Source of the DNA: Tagaea sp. CACIAM 22H2
Lineage (GTDB): Bacteria > Pseudomonadota > Alphaproteobacteria > CACIAM-22H2
NCBI GenBank assembly: GCA_014444615.1
Contig: PVXE01000006.1
Coordinates: 56,609 to 120,608, forward strand
DNA: 64,000 bases
Direction: 5' to 3'
Part shown: positions 16,896-25,773 of the stretch, piece by piece
Layout: each line of letters starts with the position of its first letter
Numbering within the stretch: the first letter of the stretch is position 1
Notes under the pieces: model-generated
Database searches by the model: none
What the model was told of the DNA's origin: nothing
Seen by the model: the letters and a program-made list of their open reading frames with translations, nothing else
Program-made: the position numbers and the translations under genes

Positions 16896-18107
16896 CTAAG
16901 CGCTCATCACATCGACCAGCATACGCTGGAAATGATGGACGTTCTTCTCCCATACCGGCGAGAAGACGACCTTGTCCGCGACCGGTGATTGGCGCGCGAT
17001 CTGCTGCTGCTCCCAGATTTTCATATCCTGGCTACGGATGCCGCCATAGTCGCGCATCTTGCCGGTCTCGCCCAGCCAGCGCGCCAGCGTTTTCTTGCGC
17101 TGTTCGGCGAATTCCGGCGCGCTCGCCGCATCGCCCACGAAAAAGAACCCCATTTTCGATACGGTGCGATCGGCCGCGATCGGATCGGCGATGACCGAGG
17201 CGAGATGGTCCGATTGCAGCGTCAGCGTCATATTCGGGAACACGACGCTGGTGCAGCGCACGCGCTTCTTGCCCTCGGGGAACGGAATCAACGGCAGCTG
17301 TCCCGCGGCGGGATAGAAGTCCTGATCGCCGCGCCGCTTGAGCGTGACGACCGTGCCGAGTGGAATAGGCTCGGCGATCGGTTCGCCCGTCGCGAGGTCC
17401 AAATCGTCGGTAATCTTGGTGAAGACGTTCTTGTGAACCCAGACGTGGTGATAGGTCTCCCAATTGTCGTTCTGCATTTTCCAATTGCCGCGCCATTCCC
17501 AATCCTCGCGATGGGCGATGCGCGTGGCGCCGAGATCGGCGCCCTGGATCAAATCCTCGAGCGGGCGGACATGCTCGTCGAATGGGGCCGCCTTGCCGTC
17601 GAGATTGATGAACACCCAGTGATGCCAAACGGCCGTGCGCACGGGCACGAGACCGAGTTCGGACATGTCGAGCCCGGCACGCTCGTTGCCGTTCTTGGTC
17701 CCATCGAAGAACGGGATCGATTTCAACCGCCCGTCGAGATCATAGGCCCACGCATGATAGGGGCAGGCGAACTGCTTCAAATTCGAGCAGGGCTCGGTCA
17801 CCATCATGGCGGCGCGATGCCGGCACACATTGTGGAAGACCCGTATCGCCCCCGCGCGATCGCGCACGAGGATGAGCGGAAGTCCTGCGGCCATGAGCGG
17901 AATAGCGTCGCCGGGTTGCGGCACGTCGCTGGCGAAGGCGAGGCACATCCATGTGCGCGCAAATAGGTTTTTCTGCTCCAGCTTAAAAAAATCCTCGCTG
18001 GTATAGGCGGCGCCCGGCAGGCCACATGCTTGCGTGATCGGCTTGCGCAACTCGTCCAGCGCCGCCTTGCCCAGGATCCGTTCGATGGCTTCCGCCGCTA
18101 CCGTCAT
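16896..18107 (-). CDS. Rieske 2Fe-2S ring-hydroxylating oxygenase, alpha subunit (second copy type)
   Basis: A 403-residue oxygenase of the RHO alpha/CntA-like type. The Rieske ligands are CRHRAAM and CPYHAW around residues 95-120. The bridging and iron-binding segment NWKMQNDNWETYHHVWVH near residue 210 supplies the carboxylate and two His. It differs clearly from the plus-strand Rieske protein, so this is not a duplication. It is transcribed divergently from the PotB-like permease gene, across a 120-base gap that contains an inverted repeat. Substrate unknown; quaternary amines and aromatic acids are typical for relatives. Confidence 0.9.
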   Translation of the reverse strand: MTVAAEAIERILGKAALDELRKPITQACGLPGAAYTSEDFFKLEQKNLFARTWMCLAFASDVPQPGDAIPLMAAGLPLILVRDRAGAIRVFHNVCRHRAAMMVTEPCSNLKQFACPYHAWAYDLDGRLKSIPFFDGTKNGNERAGLDMSELGLVPVRTAVWHHWVFINLDGKAAPFDEHVRPLEDLIQGADLGATRIAHREDWEWRGNWKMQNDNWETYHHVWVHKNVFTKITDDLDLATGEPIAEPIPLGTVVTLKRRGDQDFYPAAGQLPLIPFPEGKKRVRCTSVVFPNMTLTLQSDHLASVIADPIAADRTVSKMGFFFVGDAASAPEFAEQRKKTLARWLGETGKMRDYGGIRSQDMKIWEQQQIARQSPVADKVVFSPVWEKNVHHFQRMLVDVMSA

Positions 18108-18146
18108 GGCTCCCTCCGTTTCCTCATGGAAATGTATGCCAATTCC

Positions 18147-18172
18147 GGACCATAGCCAGTTAGATTTGGTCC
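18147..18172. promoter_or_regulatory. Inverted repeat, candidate operator
   Basis: GGACCA at 18147-18152 is mirrored by TGGTCC at 18167-18172 with a 14-base gap. It lies in the divergent region between the Rieske oxygenase (minus) and the permease (plus) genes. The TetR protein encoded at 21993-22670 is the nearest candidate to bind it (inference). Confidence 0.4.
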
Positions 18173-18227
18173 GCGTTTTGCTGGGAAAGCTTCATGAACG
18201 GGGCTCGGGCATGAACGGATTTGCGGC

Positions 18228-19082
18228 ATGAAGGCGCGCTGGCACTGGATCCTGCTGCCGTCGTTGCTGCTCTCGCTGGGCTTGCTGCTCGCGTCGCAGA
18301 TCGCCTTCCTGCGCGGCGGCTTCTTCCGCGACCTTCGCCTGGGGCGGATGGGTACGGACTTCACGCTCGCGAATTACGAGCGCTTCTTCACCGATCCGCT
18401 CTATCTCGACTCTTTGGTCCTGACGGTGCGCCTGTCGCTGACCGTCGCGATATTGACGCTGCTCGTCGGATTCCCGATCGCCTATGTCCTCGCGCGGCTC
18501 AAGTCGCGCTGGACGCTGGTGCTGCTCGCCGGGATCATCGCCGCGTCGTTCATCACCATCGTGATCAAGGTCCTCGGCCTCATCATCATCTTCTCGAGCG
18601 GCGGGTTCCTCAATCGCTTCCTGATGTGGACCGGCATCGTGTCCTCGCCCATCGCCATCGTCGGCAACCCCGGCGGCGTGGTCGTCGGCCTGATGCATTT
18701 CACGATGGGGTTCTCGATCCTGCTGCTCTACAGCGTGGTGCAGACGATCCCGCGCTCGCTGGAGGAAGCGGCCGAGATCCACGGTGCGCCGCGCTGGCGC
18801 GTCTTCGCGCGGGTGATCCTGCCGCTGAGCCTGCCGGGCCTCGTCGTCACCGGTTTGATCGTCTTCAATCTGTGCATGGGCGCCTTCACCTCGGCGGCGC
18901 TGATCGGCGGCGGCAAAGTGTTCACCCTGCCCGTGCTGATCCAGCAGACGGTGATCAACCAGACGCGCTACGGCATGGGCGCCACGATTTCGGCGATCCT
19001 GATGCTCGTGACGTTGGCGATCAACGGCCTTTCGGTTCTGGCAATGACCAAACTCGATAAGCGCCGGAGTGCTGTGGCATGA
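18228..19082 (+). CDS. ABC transporter permease, PotB-like
   Basis: A 284-residue inner-membrane permease with about six hydrophobic segments and an EAA loop, SLEEAAEIHGAPRWRVFARVILPLSLPG, characteristic of spermidine/putrescine-type systems. A periplasmic region after the first helix (FTLANYERFFTDPLYLDSL) is also typical of PotB. The stop overlaps the next permease start. Pairs with the PotA-like ATPase at 9945-11009. Confidence 0.9.
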   Translation: MKARWHWILLPSLLLSLGLLLASQIAFLRGGFFRDLRLGRMGTDFTLANYERFFTDPLYLDSLVLTVRLSLTVAILTLLVGFPIAYVLARLKSRWTLVLLAGIIAASFITIVIKVLGLIIIFSSGGFLNRFLMWTGIVSSPIAIVGNPGGVVVGLMHFTMGFSILLLYSVVQTIPRSLEEAAEIHGAPRWRVFARVILPLSLPGLVVTGLIVFNLCMGAFTSAALIGGGKVFTLPVLIQQTVINQTRYGMGATISAILMLVTLAINGLSVLAMTKLDKRRSAVA

Positions 19083-19915
19083 ACCGATATCGTGCCCTCG
19101 CCCGCGCGCGCGGCGTGGCCTCCGTCGCCTGGATCGCCGGCGCCTTCGTGTTCCTGTTCGCGCCGTTGGTCGTGGTCGTCGGCGCGTCCTTCGACGGCGG
19201 CAATCGCACGTTCCTGAACTTCCCGCCGCAAGAGTTTTCGACGCGCTGGTATTTCCAAATCGCGCCCGACCTATTCCAGTCGCTGGCGCTTGCGGTCGGC
19301 CTTGGCCTGACGACCGCGTTCCTCGCCTGCATTCTCGGCGTGCCGGCGGCGTTGGGCCTCGTGCGCGCCGAGTTCCGCGGCAAGGCGATCGTCGCGGCGT
19401 TGTTCCGGGCGCCCTTGCAGATCCCGGCCGTGGTGATCGGCGTCTCGTTCCTGAAACTCTACTATCTGATCGGCGACGTGTTCGGCCTGCGCCTGGTCGG
19501 CACGCTGCCGGGGCTCCTGATCGCGCATTTGTTCCTCGCGACACCTTACGTGATCGGCTCCGTCGTCGCGGTCTTGCAGCGTTTCAATCTGCGCCTGGAA
19601 GAGGCGGCGTTGAGCCTGGGCGCCTCGCGAATCCGCACCTTCCGGCGCGTGACGCTGCCGCTGATCATGCCGGGCGTCTATGCCGGCGCCATGTACGCAT
19701 TTTTGGTCTCGTTCGGCGACGTGCCGGTCTCGCTGTTCCTCGGCGGACCCGGCATGCAGCCTTTCGCGGCGAAGATCTTCAATCTGATGGAATACGACTT
19801 CGATCCGTCGCTGCTCGCGATTTCGACCTACATCATCGTCGGATCGTTCGCGTCGATCTACTTCCTTCAACGCGCCATCGGCCTCGACCAGCTCACGCGT
19901 TCCGGCGGCGGCTGA
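19079..19915 (+). CDS. ABC transporter permease, PotC-like
   Basis: A 278-residue permease with the EAA loop RLEEAALSLGASRIRTFRRVTLPLIMPG and about six membrane segments. The region LNFPPQEFSTRWYFQI resembles the PotC periplasmic loop. The ATG at 19079 overlaps the PotB-like stop, so the two permeases are translationally coupled and very probably form a heterodimer. Confidence 0.9.
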   Translation: MNRYRALARARGVASVAWIAGAFVFLFAPLVVVVGASFDGGNRTFLNFPPQEFSTRWYFQIAPDLFQSLALAVGLGLTTAFLACILGVPAALGLVRAEFRGKAIVAALFRAPLQIPAVVIGVSFLKLYYLIGDVFGLRLVGTLPGLLIAHLFLATPYVIGSVVAVLQRFNLRLEEAALSLGASRIRTFRRVTLPLIMPGVYAGAMYAFLVSFGDVPVSLFLGGPGMQPFAAKIFNLMEYDFDPSLLAISTYIIVGSFASIYFLQRAIGLDQLTRSGGG

Positions 19916-19946
19916 CCGCACTCTCATCCCCCTCCAGGAGGTTTCC

Positions 19947-21029
19947 ATGCGCAAACTCGGCAGACGTTCGCTTCTCGCAGGCATCGCGACCGGCACGGCC
20001 CTTCTGGCAGCCCCGGCGATCCGCGCGCAAACCCCGAACTTCGCGGGCCAGACGTTGCGCGTCGCCACGTTCGGCGGCGGCTGGGACCGCGCCGTGCACA
20101 AATACGCGGGCGTGAAGCTCGAAGCGCTCGGCGCCAAGGTCGAATACGTGACCGCGCCGCCGCGCGACAATCTCGCCAAGCTGATCGCCGCACGCGGTCA
20201 AGCCGCTCCGTTCGACGTGGTCGAGATGGCCGACCTTACCTGGGTCGACACCTACGAGGCGGGGTTCATCCAGAAGATCAATCTCGACAACATCCCGAAC
20301 CGCAAGGAGTTGCTGCCTACGCTCGCCGACGAATGGAAGGTCGCGAGCTGGGCCACGCAAGAAGGCATCGTGTGGCATCCGGAACGCTTCGCCGCCGCCG
20401 GCGTGCCGGGTCCGGAACGCTATCGCGACCTGCTGCACCCCGCCCTCCAGCGCAAGATCGCGATCATCGACATCTCCCAGGCCGGCATTTCGCAATTGCT
20501 GGTTGGCGCGTCGATCGACGAAGGCGGCTCGCAGGAGAACATCACCTCAGGGCTCGAATTCGTGCGCAAGGCGAACCCGTTCCAGTTCTGGCGCGTGGGT
20601 GCGCAAGCCGTCACGCTGATGAACTCGGGCGATATCATGGCATCGACGATGCACGCGGGCTTCGCCGTGCAGATGCGCCGCGCCGGCTTGCCGGTCAAGT
20701 TCACCCATCCGAAGGTCGGCGCCACGAAGCGCGGGCTGTCGAAGGAAGGCTGGCTCGGCGTCGTCAAAGGCACGCCGGTCGCGCGGGCGGCGGAGTTCTT
20801 CATCAACGAATACATCTCCTACGACACGCAGTTCGGCCTGGCGACCGAGCGTGGCGTGGTGCCGATCAACAACCGCGCGCGCGACGCGCTGGTCAACGAC
20901 CCGCTGCTGAAGGAGATGTTCTTGCTCTCCGAAGCCGACGTCGCCAACATGGTGTCCGTCGATTTCACCAAATTCAATCTCGACGACGCGACGCAGCGCT
21001 GGTCGCGGATGATCACCAGCGCGAAGTAA
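19947..21029 (+). CDS. ABC transporter substrate-binding protein, PotD-like, probably Tat-exported
   Basis: A 360-residue binding protein of the PotD/FbpA-like class. The N-terminus LGRRSLLAGIATGTALLAAP has a twin Arg followed by a hydrophobic core and an APAIRAQ cleavage region, so Tat export is likely. Mature-part blocks are LRVATFGGGWDRAVHKYAG, FDVVEMADLTWVD and ATQEGIVWHPERFAAAG. A perfect AGGAGG precedes the ATG by five bases. It completes the transporter with the two permeases just upstream and the distant PotA-like ATPase. Confidence 0.9.
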   Translation: MRKLGRRSLLAGIATGTALLAAPAIRAQTPNFAGQTLRVATFGGGWDRAVHKYAGVKLEALGAKVEYVTAPPRDNLAKLIAARGQAAPFDVVEMADLTWVDTYEAGFIQKINLDNIPNRKELLPTLADEWKVASWATQEGIVWHPERFAAAGVPGPERYRDLLHPALQRKIAIIDISQAGISQLLVGASIDEGGSQENITSGLEFVRKANPFQFWRVGAQAVTLMNSGDIMASTMHAGFAVQMRRAGLPVKFTHPKVGATKRGLSKEGWLGVVKGTPVARAAEFFINEYISYDTQFGLATERGVVPINNRARDALVNDPLLKEMFLLSEADVANMVSVDFTKFNLDDATQRWSRMITSAK

Positions 21030-21042
21030 CGATGGAGTGTGC

Positions 21043-21996
21043 ATGCGTATCGCGATCGTCGGGGCCGGTTCGATCGGCGGCGCGGTCGCGCATGCGCTGG
21101 CACTGACGGGGCACGATCCCGTCGTCGTCGCGCGCGGCGCCACCAAGACCGCACTGGAGCGCGACGGTTTCACGGTGACGCGCGCGGGCCGGAATGAGAA
21201 ATCCGCCCCGCGCGTCGTTGCCGATCCGGCGGAGGCGGGCATTCAAGACATCGTGATCGGCGCGTTGAAGGCCCATGACTGGCCGGGGGCGGTCAATCTG
21301 TTCGCGCCATTGATGGGCCCGGACACGCTCGTGTTACCGGCGATCAATGGCCTTCCCTGGTGGTATTTCCAAAAGCTTGGCGGCAAGCTCGACGGCACGC
21401 GGCTCGCGACGGTCGATCCGGCGGGCGCGCTATCGGAATTTTTCGATCCTGCGCGCATCGTCGGCACGGTCGTCTATATGGCCGTGTCGCGCCCCGCCCC
21501 CGGCCACCTCGCATGGCCGACGGGCGAAAGATTGGTGATCGGCGATGTCGATCCGGCCGCAGGCAACGCGGCGCGCGCCGCAGTCCCGTTGCGCGCCGCC
21601 GGTCTCAATGTCGAAGTCGCCCCCGATATCCGCAACGCGATGTGGCTGAAACTGGTGAACAACGCCAGTTTCAATCCGATCTCCGTTCTGGCGCGCGGCG
21701 GCGTGGCGACGATCTTGGCCAATCCCGAATTACGCGCCATGGGAAGCGCCGCGATGCGCGAGATCGTCGATCTGTCGCAAGCCGTTGGTTGCAAGGCCGA
21801 AGTCGATATCGAAGCGCGCATCGAATCCATGAACCGCCTAGGCGATTTCAAATCGTCGATGCTGCAAGATTTCGAAGCGGGACGGCCGATGGAAATCGGC
21901 CCGTTGATCGAGGCGCCACGCGAACTCGGGCGATTGACGGGCATCGCCACGCCCGTGCTCGACGAACTCTCGGCGCGGATGGCAGCCTACGCTTAG
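21043..21996 (+). CDS. Ketopantoate reductase family (ApbA/PanE-like) dehydrogenase
   Basis: A 317-residue NAD(P)H-dependent 2-dehydropantoate 2-reductase family protein. The N-terminal Rossmann motif is IAIVGAGSIGG, the middle contains KLVNNASFNPISVL, and the C-terminal helical domain has KSSMLQDFEAGRPMEIGPL with the conserved Lys/Ser and Glu. The ATG at 21043 follows GGAG by five bases; a GTG at 21037 is less likely. Its place directly after the transporter suggests a catabolic dehydrogenase acting on a 2-hydroxy or 2-keto acid rather than pantothenate synthesis (inference). Confidence 0.85.
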   Translation: MRIAIVGAGSIGGAVAHALALTGHDPVVVARGATKTALERDGFTVTRAGRNEKSAPRVVADPAEAGIQDIVIGALKAHDWPGAVNLFAPLMGPDTLVLPAINGLPWWYFQKLGGKLDGTRLATVDPAGALSEFFDPARIVGTVVYMAVSRPAPGHLAWPTGERLVIGDVDPAAGNAARAAVPLRAAGLNVEVAPDIRNAMWLKLVNNASFNPISVLARGGVATILANPELRAMGSAAMREIVDLSQAVGCKAEVDIEARIESMNRLGDFKSSMLQDFEAGRPMEIGPLIEAPRELGRLTGIATPVLDELSARMAAYA

Positions 21997-22670
21997 GCTG
22001 ACTTCAGGGCCTTCTCGACTTCGCGGACCGTGCCCGCGGCAAGATCCATGATCGCGCGCGTGCCACCGCGCGCATGCTCCGTACCCTTGCCCGGGAAAAC
22101 CGCACCGAAACCGCCATCGAGCGCCAGCACGGCAAAACCGTGGATCGCCGCCCAAGCCATGGTCATCTTGGCGACCGACCGTTCGTTCGGGCCGTTGGCG
22201 CCGACGAGCAATTCCGCCATCGCGCCGTAGATGCGCTGATGGCAGGCGTCGAACGCCGAACGCAGGCGAATCGAGGTGACATCGACGACGTCGGAACGGA
22301 ACATCAATTGGAAACGCGAGCGATTGGCGATCGCGAATTCTATATAACCCAGCGCCGTCTCGCGGAAACGCTTGGCGGGCGCGCCGGTCGCGCGCAGCGT
22401 GCGCCGCTCGATCGTCCGGCCGAGCTCGTCGAACGCCTCGGCGGCAAACTCGGTCAACAGCCCCGCTTTGTCGACGAAATGATGGGCCGGTGCGGCGTGG
22501 GACACACCCGCGCGGCGCGCGCATTCGCGCAGCGAGAAGCCCTCCACGCCCTCTACCTCGATCAACTCCAGCGCCGCATCGAGCAGCAGGCGGCGTACAT
22601 CTTCCGCCTCCGCAAGACTAGGCCGTCCGACCGGGCGCGGTTGCTTCAGCGCTCTCACTTCCGCAGACAC
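21993..22670 (-). CDS. TetR family transcriptional regulator
   Basis: A 225-residue repressor. The N-terminal helix-turn-helix domain reads RRLLLDAALELIEVEGVEGFSLRECARRAGVSHAAPAHHF, followed by a helical ligand-binding domain of the TetR_C type. A GTG at 22670 preceded by AGGGG is the best start; a GTG at 22691 is possible. It converges with the ketopantoate-reductase-like gene with a 4-base overlap. It is the only regulator gene in the left catabolic region and probably controls one or more of these operons. Confidence 0.88.
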   Translation of the reverse strand: MSAEVRALKQPRPVGRPSLAEAEDVRRLLLDAALELIEVEGVEGFSLRECARRAGVSHAAPAHHFVDKAGLLTEFAAEAFDELGRTIERRTLRATGAPAKRFRETALGYIEFAIANRSRFQLMFRSDVVDVTSIRLRSAFDACHQRIYGAMAELLVGANGPNERSVAKMTMAWAAIHGFAVLALDGGFGAVFPGKGTEHARGGTRAIMDLAAGTVREVEKALKSA

Positions 22671-22798
22671 TTTTTCCCCTCGAAACACCACTTGGCCTCA
22701 GAATTTAAGCTCAACTCGACCGGTCGTCCAGAAATCCTTTAGCATTTTGCGAATTCGCAAACTGGTTGCAAGGCGACGAAAAACAAAGTCCGATTCGC

Positions 22799-23884
22799 TT
22801 ACAACTTGCGTGCGACCGACGCCGAAGCCATCTGTGCTTGCGAAACGGACATCGATTGGAAGGCCTTCGTCGCCTCCAGCAGCCAACCCGAGCGTTCGAA
22901 CAGACTTGCGGGACCGAGCTGGTCGCAAATGCTTTCGAACATGCGTTTGGAGATGTCGGCGGCACGGCATAGCACGGCGAACTGCTCGGGCGTGTTGCTG
23001 CGCACCGTGGCACGCACGATCTTCAGCGGTTCCGATAGAAACTCGCTGACGGCGACCTCCTTCAAATCGCGCCGTTCGTCCGGCAACGCGCCCAGGATAA
23101 GCACGAGATCCTCCTCGCTTATTCGCGCGCCGCTCGCAGCGGTTTCGTCGAGCCGCTCGCGCAGCGCGTCGAGGAGTTTGCCCGCAAGTTTTTCGCCGTC
23201 CAACGCCGACAGAACGATCCGCCGCAACTTGGCCTTGTCGCCGCCGACGGCCGCGTAAAGCTTCTCGTGCACGCCGTCGATCGCCCATTCGAGCATCTCG
23301 AGCGCGATCGCGGCGGGCAGATCTGGACGCGCAGCCAGCGGCGGCTGCATGTCGCCCCATTCCTTGGCCAGCTCCGCGATGCGCACAAAGGTGCGCTCGG
23401 AAATGCGCGCGCCGGAATTCGCGAGCAGCGACTTGGCGACCTCGGGCTCGCCGAACGCCATCACGGCGGCGCTCACCACTTCCTCGACCAGTTCCCGCTG
23501 CGCGATCGCCAAGCGGTGGCGTATCGACCCCTTGATCGCGACTTCGATCAAATCGGTGTCCTCCAGCGACCGGCTACGCAGCAAGATCGGCCATGCGACG
23601 TCGATGTCGTCTTCGGCCAGCGCACGCACGATGCCGCGCGACGCGCGCGAATCCGACGCGAGCTCTTCCGCCAGCATTTTGCGCACCGGCTTTTCGACTT
23701 CGCGAATGATCGCTTTGACCAGCTCGATCAGCAGAATGCTGAAACGCGAGACTTTGTCCGAAACGCCCAATTCGAGAATTAGCTTGGCAAGCGCCGCGGC
23801 GACACCAACGTTCGTCTGGCTGCGATCGCTGGAGATCGACGACAAGATCTCCCGCAGCTGGTGCATCAGCCTCTCACTGGTCAT
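22799..23884 (-). CDS. DUF2336 domain-containing protein
   Basis: A 361-residue, mostly helical protein with the alphaproteobacterial DUF2336 pattern of HEAT-like repeats. Visible blocks are DRSQTNVGVAAALAKLILE, KPVRKMLAEELASDSRASRGIVRALAEDDIDVAWPILLRSRSLEDTDLIEV and HRLAIAQRELVEEVVSAAVMAFGEPEVAKSLLANSGARISERTFVRIAE. Its biochemical role is not established. It lies 196 bases downstream of fliG on the same strand, but no other motility gene is present. Confidence 0.8.
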   Translation of the reverse strand: MTSERLMHQLREILSSISSDRSQTNVGVAAALAKLILELGVSDKVSRFSILLIELVKAIIREVEKPVRKMLAEELASDSRASRGIVRALAEDDIDVAWPILLRSRSLEDTDLIEVAIKGSIRHRLAIAQRELVEEVVSAAVMAFGEPEVAKSLLANSGARISERTFVRIAELAKEWGDMQPPLAARPDLPAAIALEMLEWAIDGVHEKLYAAVGGDKAKLRRIVLSALDGEKLAGKLLDALRERLDETAASGARISEEDLVLILGALPDERRDLKEVAVSEFLSEPLKIVRATVRSNTPEQFAVLCRAADISKRMFESICDQLGPASLFERSGWLLEATKAFQSMSVSQAQMASASVARKL

Positions 23885-24080
23885 CGACCGTATTCCCGGA
23901 AGGGCTCCGCCCGTATTCCAATAGATTCAGAGGCTTGTCTAGTGGATTTGCCGCAGCGCGACAAGGAATCTTTTCGTCGTCAATTTTGCGAATTGCGAAG
24001 CATGACGCATTCATTGCCGGGGGCGTCCAGGCACACAAAAAAATGGCAAGGGCAGCAATGAACGAGTGCTCGCCTCCGAT

Positions 24081-25181
24081 TCAATAGATGAGATCGTCAT
24101 CGCCGCCTTTTCCACCTTTTGACAACACAATTTCATCCCGTGCGGCGAGGTCTTTCGCCGTGTTGATCATGGCGCCCTGCGCTTCGATCACGTCTCTTGC
24201 CCGCACCGGCCCCAGTGCTTCGATTTCTTCCTTCAGCAGCTTTCCGGCGCGTTCGGACATGTTCGAAAAGAAAAGATCGCGCAAAGCCTCGTTGGCCCCC
24301 TTCAAGGCAAGCGCCAGTTTCGACTTGTCGACCGCCCGCAGCAAAGTTTGCACCCCGCCGGGATCGAGACGCGACAAGTCCTCGAACTTGAACATCAGCG
24401 CGCGTATTTTCTCGGCCGAATCCCGATTGCGCTCCTCCAATGCCGTCGTGAAGCGGGCCTCGGTCGTCCGATCGAGGGCGTTGAAAATCTCGGCCATCAT
24501 CTCGTGCGTATCGCGGCGGTTCTGCTTGGCGATATTCGCCATGAATTCGGTGCGCAGAACGCGTTCGACGTCCTCCAAAACCTCTTTTCCGACGCTTTCC
24601 ATGCGCAACATGCGCATGACGACCTCCATCGCGAAGGCGTCGGGCATCATCGCCAGCACGCGCGCGGCGTGGTCGGCCTTGATCTTCGAAAGCACGACCG
24701 CGACCGTTTGCGGATACTCGTTCTTGAGATAGTTGGAGAGAATCCCTTCGTTGACGTTCGCGAGCTTGTCCCACATCGTGCGACCCATGGGGCCGCGGAT
24801 TTCGTCGAGAATGTCGGCCGCGCGCTTCTTGTCGAGGACCTTACCGAGGAATCGCTCGGCGGAATCGAACGTACCGGCAAGCGAGCCCGTCGCCGAAATC
24901 TGATCCGCGAATTCGATGATCAGCCGCTCGATGATCGACGCGTTGACAGTGCCCAGACCGGCCATGGTTTGGGACAGTTCCTTGATCTCGTCGTCCGACA
25001 TCAGCGCGAAGAGTTTGCTCGCGACTTCCTCGCCCAAAGAGAGCAGCAGAATCGCGGCTTTCTCCTGCCCCGACAGGGCGCGGTAGTCGTCGAGAATGCG
25101 CATCGTGCCGGAGACGGGCTTGAACGCCGTCGAGATCGAGGAATGAGTTACGGGCGTAGTGTTAGGGACAAATATGGTCAT
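24081..25181 (-). CDS. fliG: Flagellar motor switch protein FliG
   Basis: A complete FliG: N-terminal domain [23 protein letters not shown], middle domain [27 protein letters not shown] with the EHPQ-like region, and C-terminal motor domain [34 protein letters not shown]. The charged residues that interact with MotA are in this last part. FliG forms part of the cytoplasmic rotor ring. From ATG 25181 it is 366 residues, with 26 extra N-terminal residues. ATG 25103 (340 residues, [12 protein letters not shown]) would match the usual length; neither has a strong ribosome-binding site. It stands alone here, without fliF, fliH or fliM. Confidence 0.93.
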   Translation of the reverse strand: MTIFVPNTTPVTHSSISTAFKPVSGTMRILDDYRALSGQEKAAILLLSLGEEVASKLFALMSDDEIKELSQTMAGLGTVNASIIERLIIEFADQISATGSLAGTFDSAERFLGKVLDKKRAADILDEIRGPMGRTMWDKLANVNEGILSNYLKNEYPQTVAVVLSKIKADHAARVLAMMPDAFAMEVVMRMLRMESVGKEVLEDVERVLRTEFMANIAKQNRRDTHEMMAEIFNALDRTTEARFTTALEERNRDSAEKIRALMFKFEDLSRLDPGGVQTLLRAVDKSKLALALKGANEALRDLFFSNMSERAGKLLKEEIEALGPVRARDVIEAQGAMINTAKDLAARDEIVLSKGGKGGDDDLIY

Positions 25182-25267
25182 TGTCAAATTAACATCGAAA
25201 TTTTCCGGCGGTAGGCGCGATTCTTCGCCACGCCGCAAAGTTTACGTTTGCGAATTGCAAAACCGCG

Positions 25268-25765
25268 TCAGCGCCCAGCTTGCGCCCGCGCCCACGCCGC
25301 GATCACAGCCATCGCGTCGTCCGCACGTCGGGATTCCGACGCCAATCGGCGAGCTTCCATCGGCAATCCGACCTGAACGCGCAACGCCGCGGCGTCCAAT
25401 TCGTAGGGGCGATTGTCCTGCGACAGATGCGCCAAGGCGGCATCCGATTGCTCGAGCGTCACGGCGTAGTAGACGCGCCCCACGCCGGCGACCAGCATCG
25501 CCGCAACGCAGAGCGCGCAAGGTTCGCACGACGTATACATTTCGGTATCCGACAGATCGACCGTCGCGAGATTGCGGCACGCGTCGCGGATCGCCTCGAT
25601 CTCGCTGTGCGAAGTCGGGTCATGACGCTGGACGGCGTGGTTGTAACCCTCCCCCACGATTTTGCCGCCCTTCACGACCACGGCGCCGAAGGGCTCGCAG
25701 CCTTTCTCGGTCAGCGCTTGCGCCGACAATTTGATCGCGCGAGTCATAAAGGAATCGTCGTACAT
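25268..25765 (-). CDS. Nucleoside deaminase (CDA fold; guanine deaminase/TadA-like)
   Basis: A 165-residue zinc deaminase. The catalytic motif HSEIEAIRDAC (His Zn ligand and proton-shuttling Glu) is followed by MYTSCEPCALCVAAM, the PCxxC motif with two Zn-binding Cys. The length and the TSCEPCALC context fit guanine deaminase-type purine deaminases better than cytidine deaminases. It starts nine bases downstream of the D-tartrate dehydratase stop, probably in the same transcript, although no pathway link is evident. Confidence 0.85.
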   Translation of the reverse strand: MYDDSFMTRAIKLSAQALTEKGCEPFGAVVVKGGKIVGEGYNHAVQRHDPTSHSEIEAIRDACRNLATVDLSDTEMYTSCEPCALCVAAMLVAGVGRVYYAVTLEQSDAALAHLSQDNRPYELDAAALRVQVGLPMEARRLASESRRADDAMAVIAAWARAQAGR

Positions 25766-25773
25766 GGCCCCGC

